A stretch of 6,297 nucleotides of DNA from Methanomassiliicoccales archaeon (GTDB lineage: Archaea; Thermoplasmatota; Thermoplasmata; Methanomassiliicoccales; JACIVX01). The DNA lies in contig JANHAK010000077.1 in NCBI GenBank assembly GCA_024464195.1, positions 1-6,297 of the forward strand. The letters are read 5' to 3'. The notes beneath the pieces were generated by a model. The model saw only the letters and a list, made by a program, of their open reading frames with translations. It did not search any database and was not told where the DNA came from. The position numbers and the translations under genes are program-made. Within the stretch, counting starts at the first letter, position 1, and each line of letters begins with the position of its first letter. Shown one piece after another: positions 5,663 to 6,297 of the stretch.

Positions 5663-6280
5663 TCATAGGCACAATACAGCTTCTGATATCCGTTTGTCAA
5701 AAAACCAGTATCCTTTCATCTCTAAACGATAGACATTTGAAGGATCGATGACGAGGTGACCTGTTACATCAGAATTATTACGGAGTAAATAGAAACCTGG
5801 CTCAGGCATTCTCTTATTTTTGTACATTCTTGACAGGTATTTTGATGCTGGAGGATTCTTGATCCGACTTACTTTGACAACAATCTCAATCCACTTCTCC
5901 AGCCCCTTTTTTGATTTTAGAAAAGAGAGTTCATTGAAAATGAAATCCTTGTCTTCTTTTGTTAATTGTGTATTTGTATTCGGATGCGAGTGGAATCCAC
6001 CGACGATCGCAAATCCAACCGCACTCACAGTGCTGTGAAGTCGATTCCTCGCCGCGAGGTTCCCATATGTTACCGAGGTTCTTGCGCGCTCTGCGGTCTG
6101 TATGGGATAAGCAAGATCAATTGCCATGCACGATCTAAATTTATTAACAATAAATCTCCGATCCTCATGTCCAAGCAGCAGGCCCATAGACTCAGTTCCG
6201 GGTGTCTCGACGACCGATAATAACAGAGAGGAGAATGCATTGGCCTCAAGCACCACAGGAGGCTGAATCTGATTAGCCAT
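5663..6280 (-). CDS. JAMM/MPN (Mov34/PAD-1) family metallopeptidase-like protein
   Basis: This 205-residue soluble protein carries a JAMM zinc-peptidase motif. Glu30 lies in TESMGLLLGHE (29-39). His97 and His99 lie in GGFHSHPNTNTQL (94-106), followed by Thr107 and Asp110. The spacing H-x-H-x7-(S/T)-x2-D is exact, except that Thr replaces the usual Ser. After a helix (to about 125) come strands IEIVVKV, GFYLLRNN, HLVIDP and VYRLEMKGYWFF, which complete an MPN fold with an inserted basic loop (about 140-158). Family members remove ubiquitin-like modifiers; archaeal ones such as HvJAMM1 release SAMP proteins, and others process sulfur carriers. The substrate here is unknown. Start: the ATG at 6278-6280 has GGGTGG at 6286-6291, five bases upstream. 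A GTG at 6287-6289 would add three residues but lies inside that site, so the ATG is preferred. The stop is TGA. The upstream neighbour is cut off by the window edge, so operon partners are unknown. Confidence 0.9.
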   Translation of the reverse strand: MANQIQPPVVLEANAFSSLLLSVVETPGTESMGLLLGHEDRRFIVNKFRSCMAIDLAYPIQTAERARTSVTYGNLAARNRLHSTVSAVGFAIVGGFHSHPNTNTQLTKEDKDFIFNELSFLKSKKGLEKWIEIVVKVSRIKNPPASKYLSRMYKNKRMPEPGFYLLRNNSDVTGHLVIDPSNVYRLEMKGYWFFDKRISEAVLCL

Positions 6281-6285
6281 GTCGT

Positions 6286-6291
6286 CCACCC
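6286..6291 (-). promoter_or_regulatory. Shine-Dalgarno site of the JAMM-family gene
   Basis: The minus strand reads GGGTGG, five bases before the ATG at 6278-6280. It overlaps the alternative GTG start, which argues against that codon. A TAA at 6292-6294 just upstream could be the end of a preceding gene beyond the window, but this cannot be judged from the few bases present. Confidence 0.5.
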
Positions 6292-6297
6292 TTATCG

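Noticed and set aside
915..6280. Reading the five same-strand genes as one functional system
   Set aside because: Gaps of about 100-470 bp, TATA-like boxes before four of the genes and oligo-T tracts after four of the stops indicate separate units, and no shared pathway links the families.

Overview
The window is archaeal DNA, most likely from an uncultured member of the Thermoplasmata or relatives such as Methanomassiliicoccales. The main evidence is a full-length group II chaperonin (thermosome) whose sequence style matches Thermoplasmata thermosomes. Supporting evidence is archaeal-type TATA elements upstream of several genes, T-rich tracts after stop codons, and start sites that mix strong Shine-Dalgarno sequences with one apparently leaderless start. 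The taxonomic placement is inferred from remembered protein families and was not searched.

All five supportable genes lie on the minus strand, so transcription runs from high to low coordinates. In that order they are: a JAMM/MPN-family metallopeptidase-like protein (5663-6280); a ferritin-like/VIT1 membrane fusion protein of the MbfA type, probably an iron transporter (4321-5190); an unrecognised 262-residue protein (3371-4159); the thermosome subunit (1604-3250); and a PPC/DUF296 protein with a His-x-His metal site (915-1400).

The genes look like separate transcription units. Gaps are about 100 to 470 bp, TATA-like boxes precede four of the five starts, and T-rich tracts follow four of the stops (only the 262-residue gene lacks a clear one). 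No operon is evident inside the window, and the neighbourhood alone does not imply a joint pathway. The loose common theme is protein quality control and metal or stress handling (chaperonin, possible deubiquitinase-like peptidase, iron storage/export), which is only an inference.

Two stretches have no convincing gene. Positions 1-914 are AT-rich, with only short mutually overlapping reading frames. Positions 5191-5662 hold a promoter, a terminator and two very small doubtful ORFs. I found no tRNA, rRNA, CRISPR array, insertion sequence or clear large repeat.

The points most worth a second look are the uncharacterised 262-residue protein, the JAMM protein with Thr in the usual Ser position, and the start-site correction for the ferritin-VIT1 fusion. 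I do not see a convincing new multi-gene system here.
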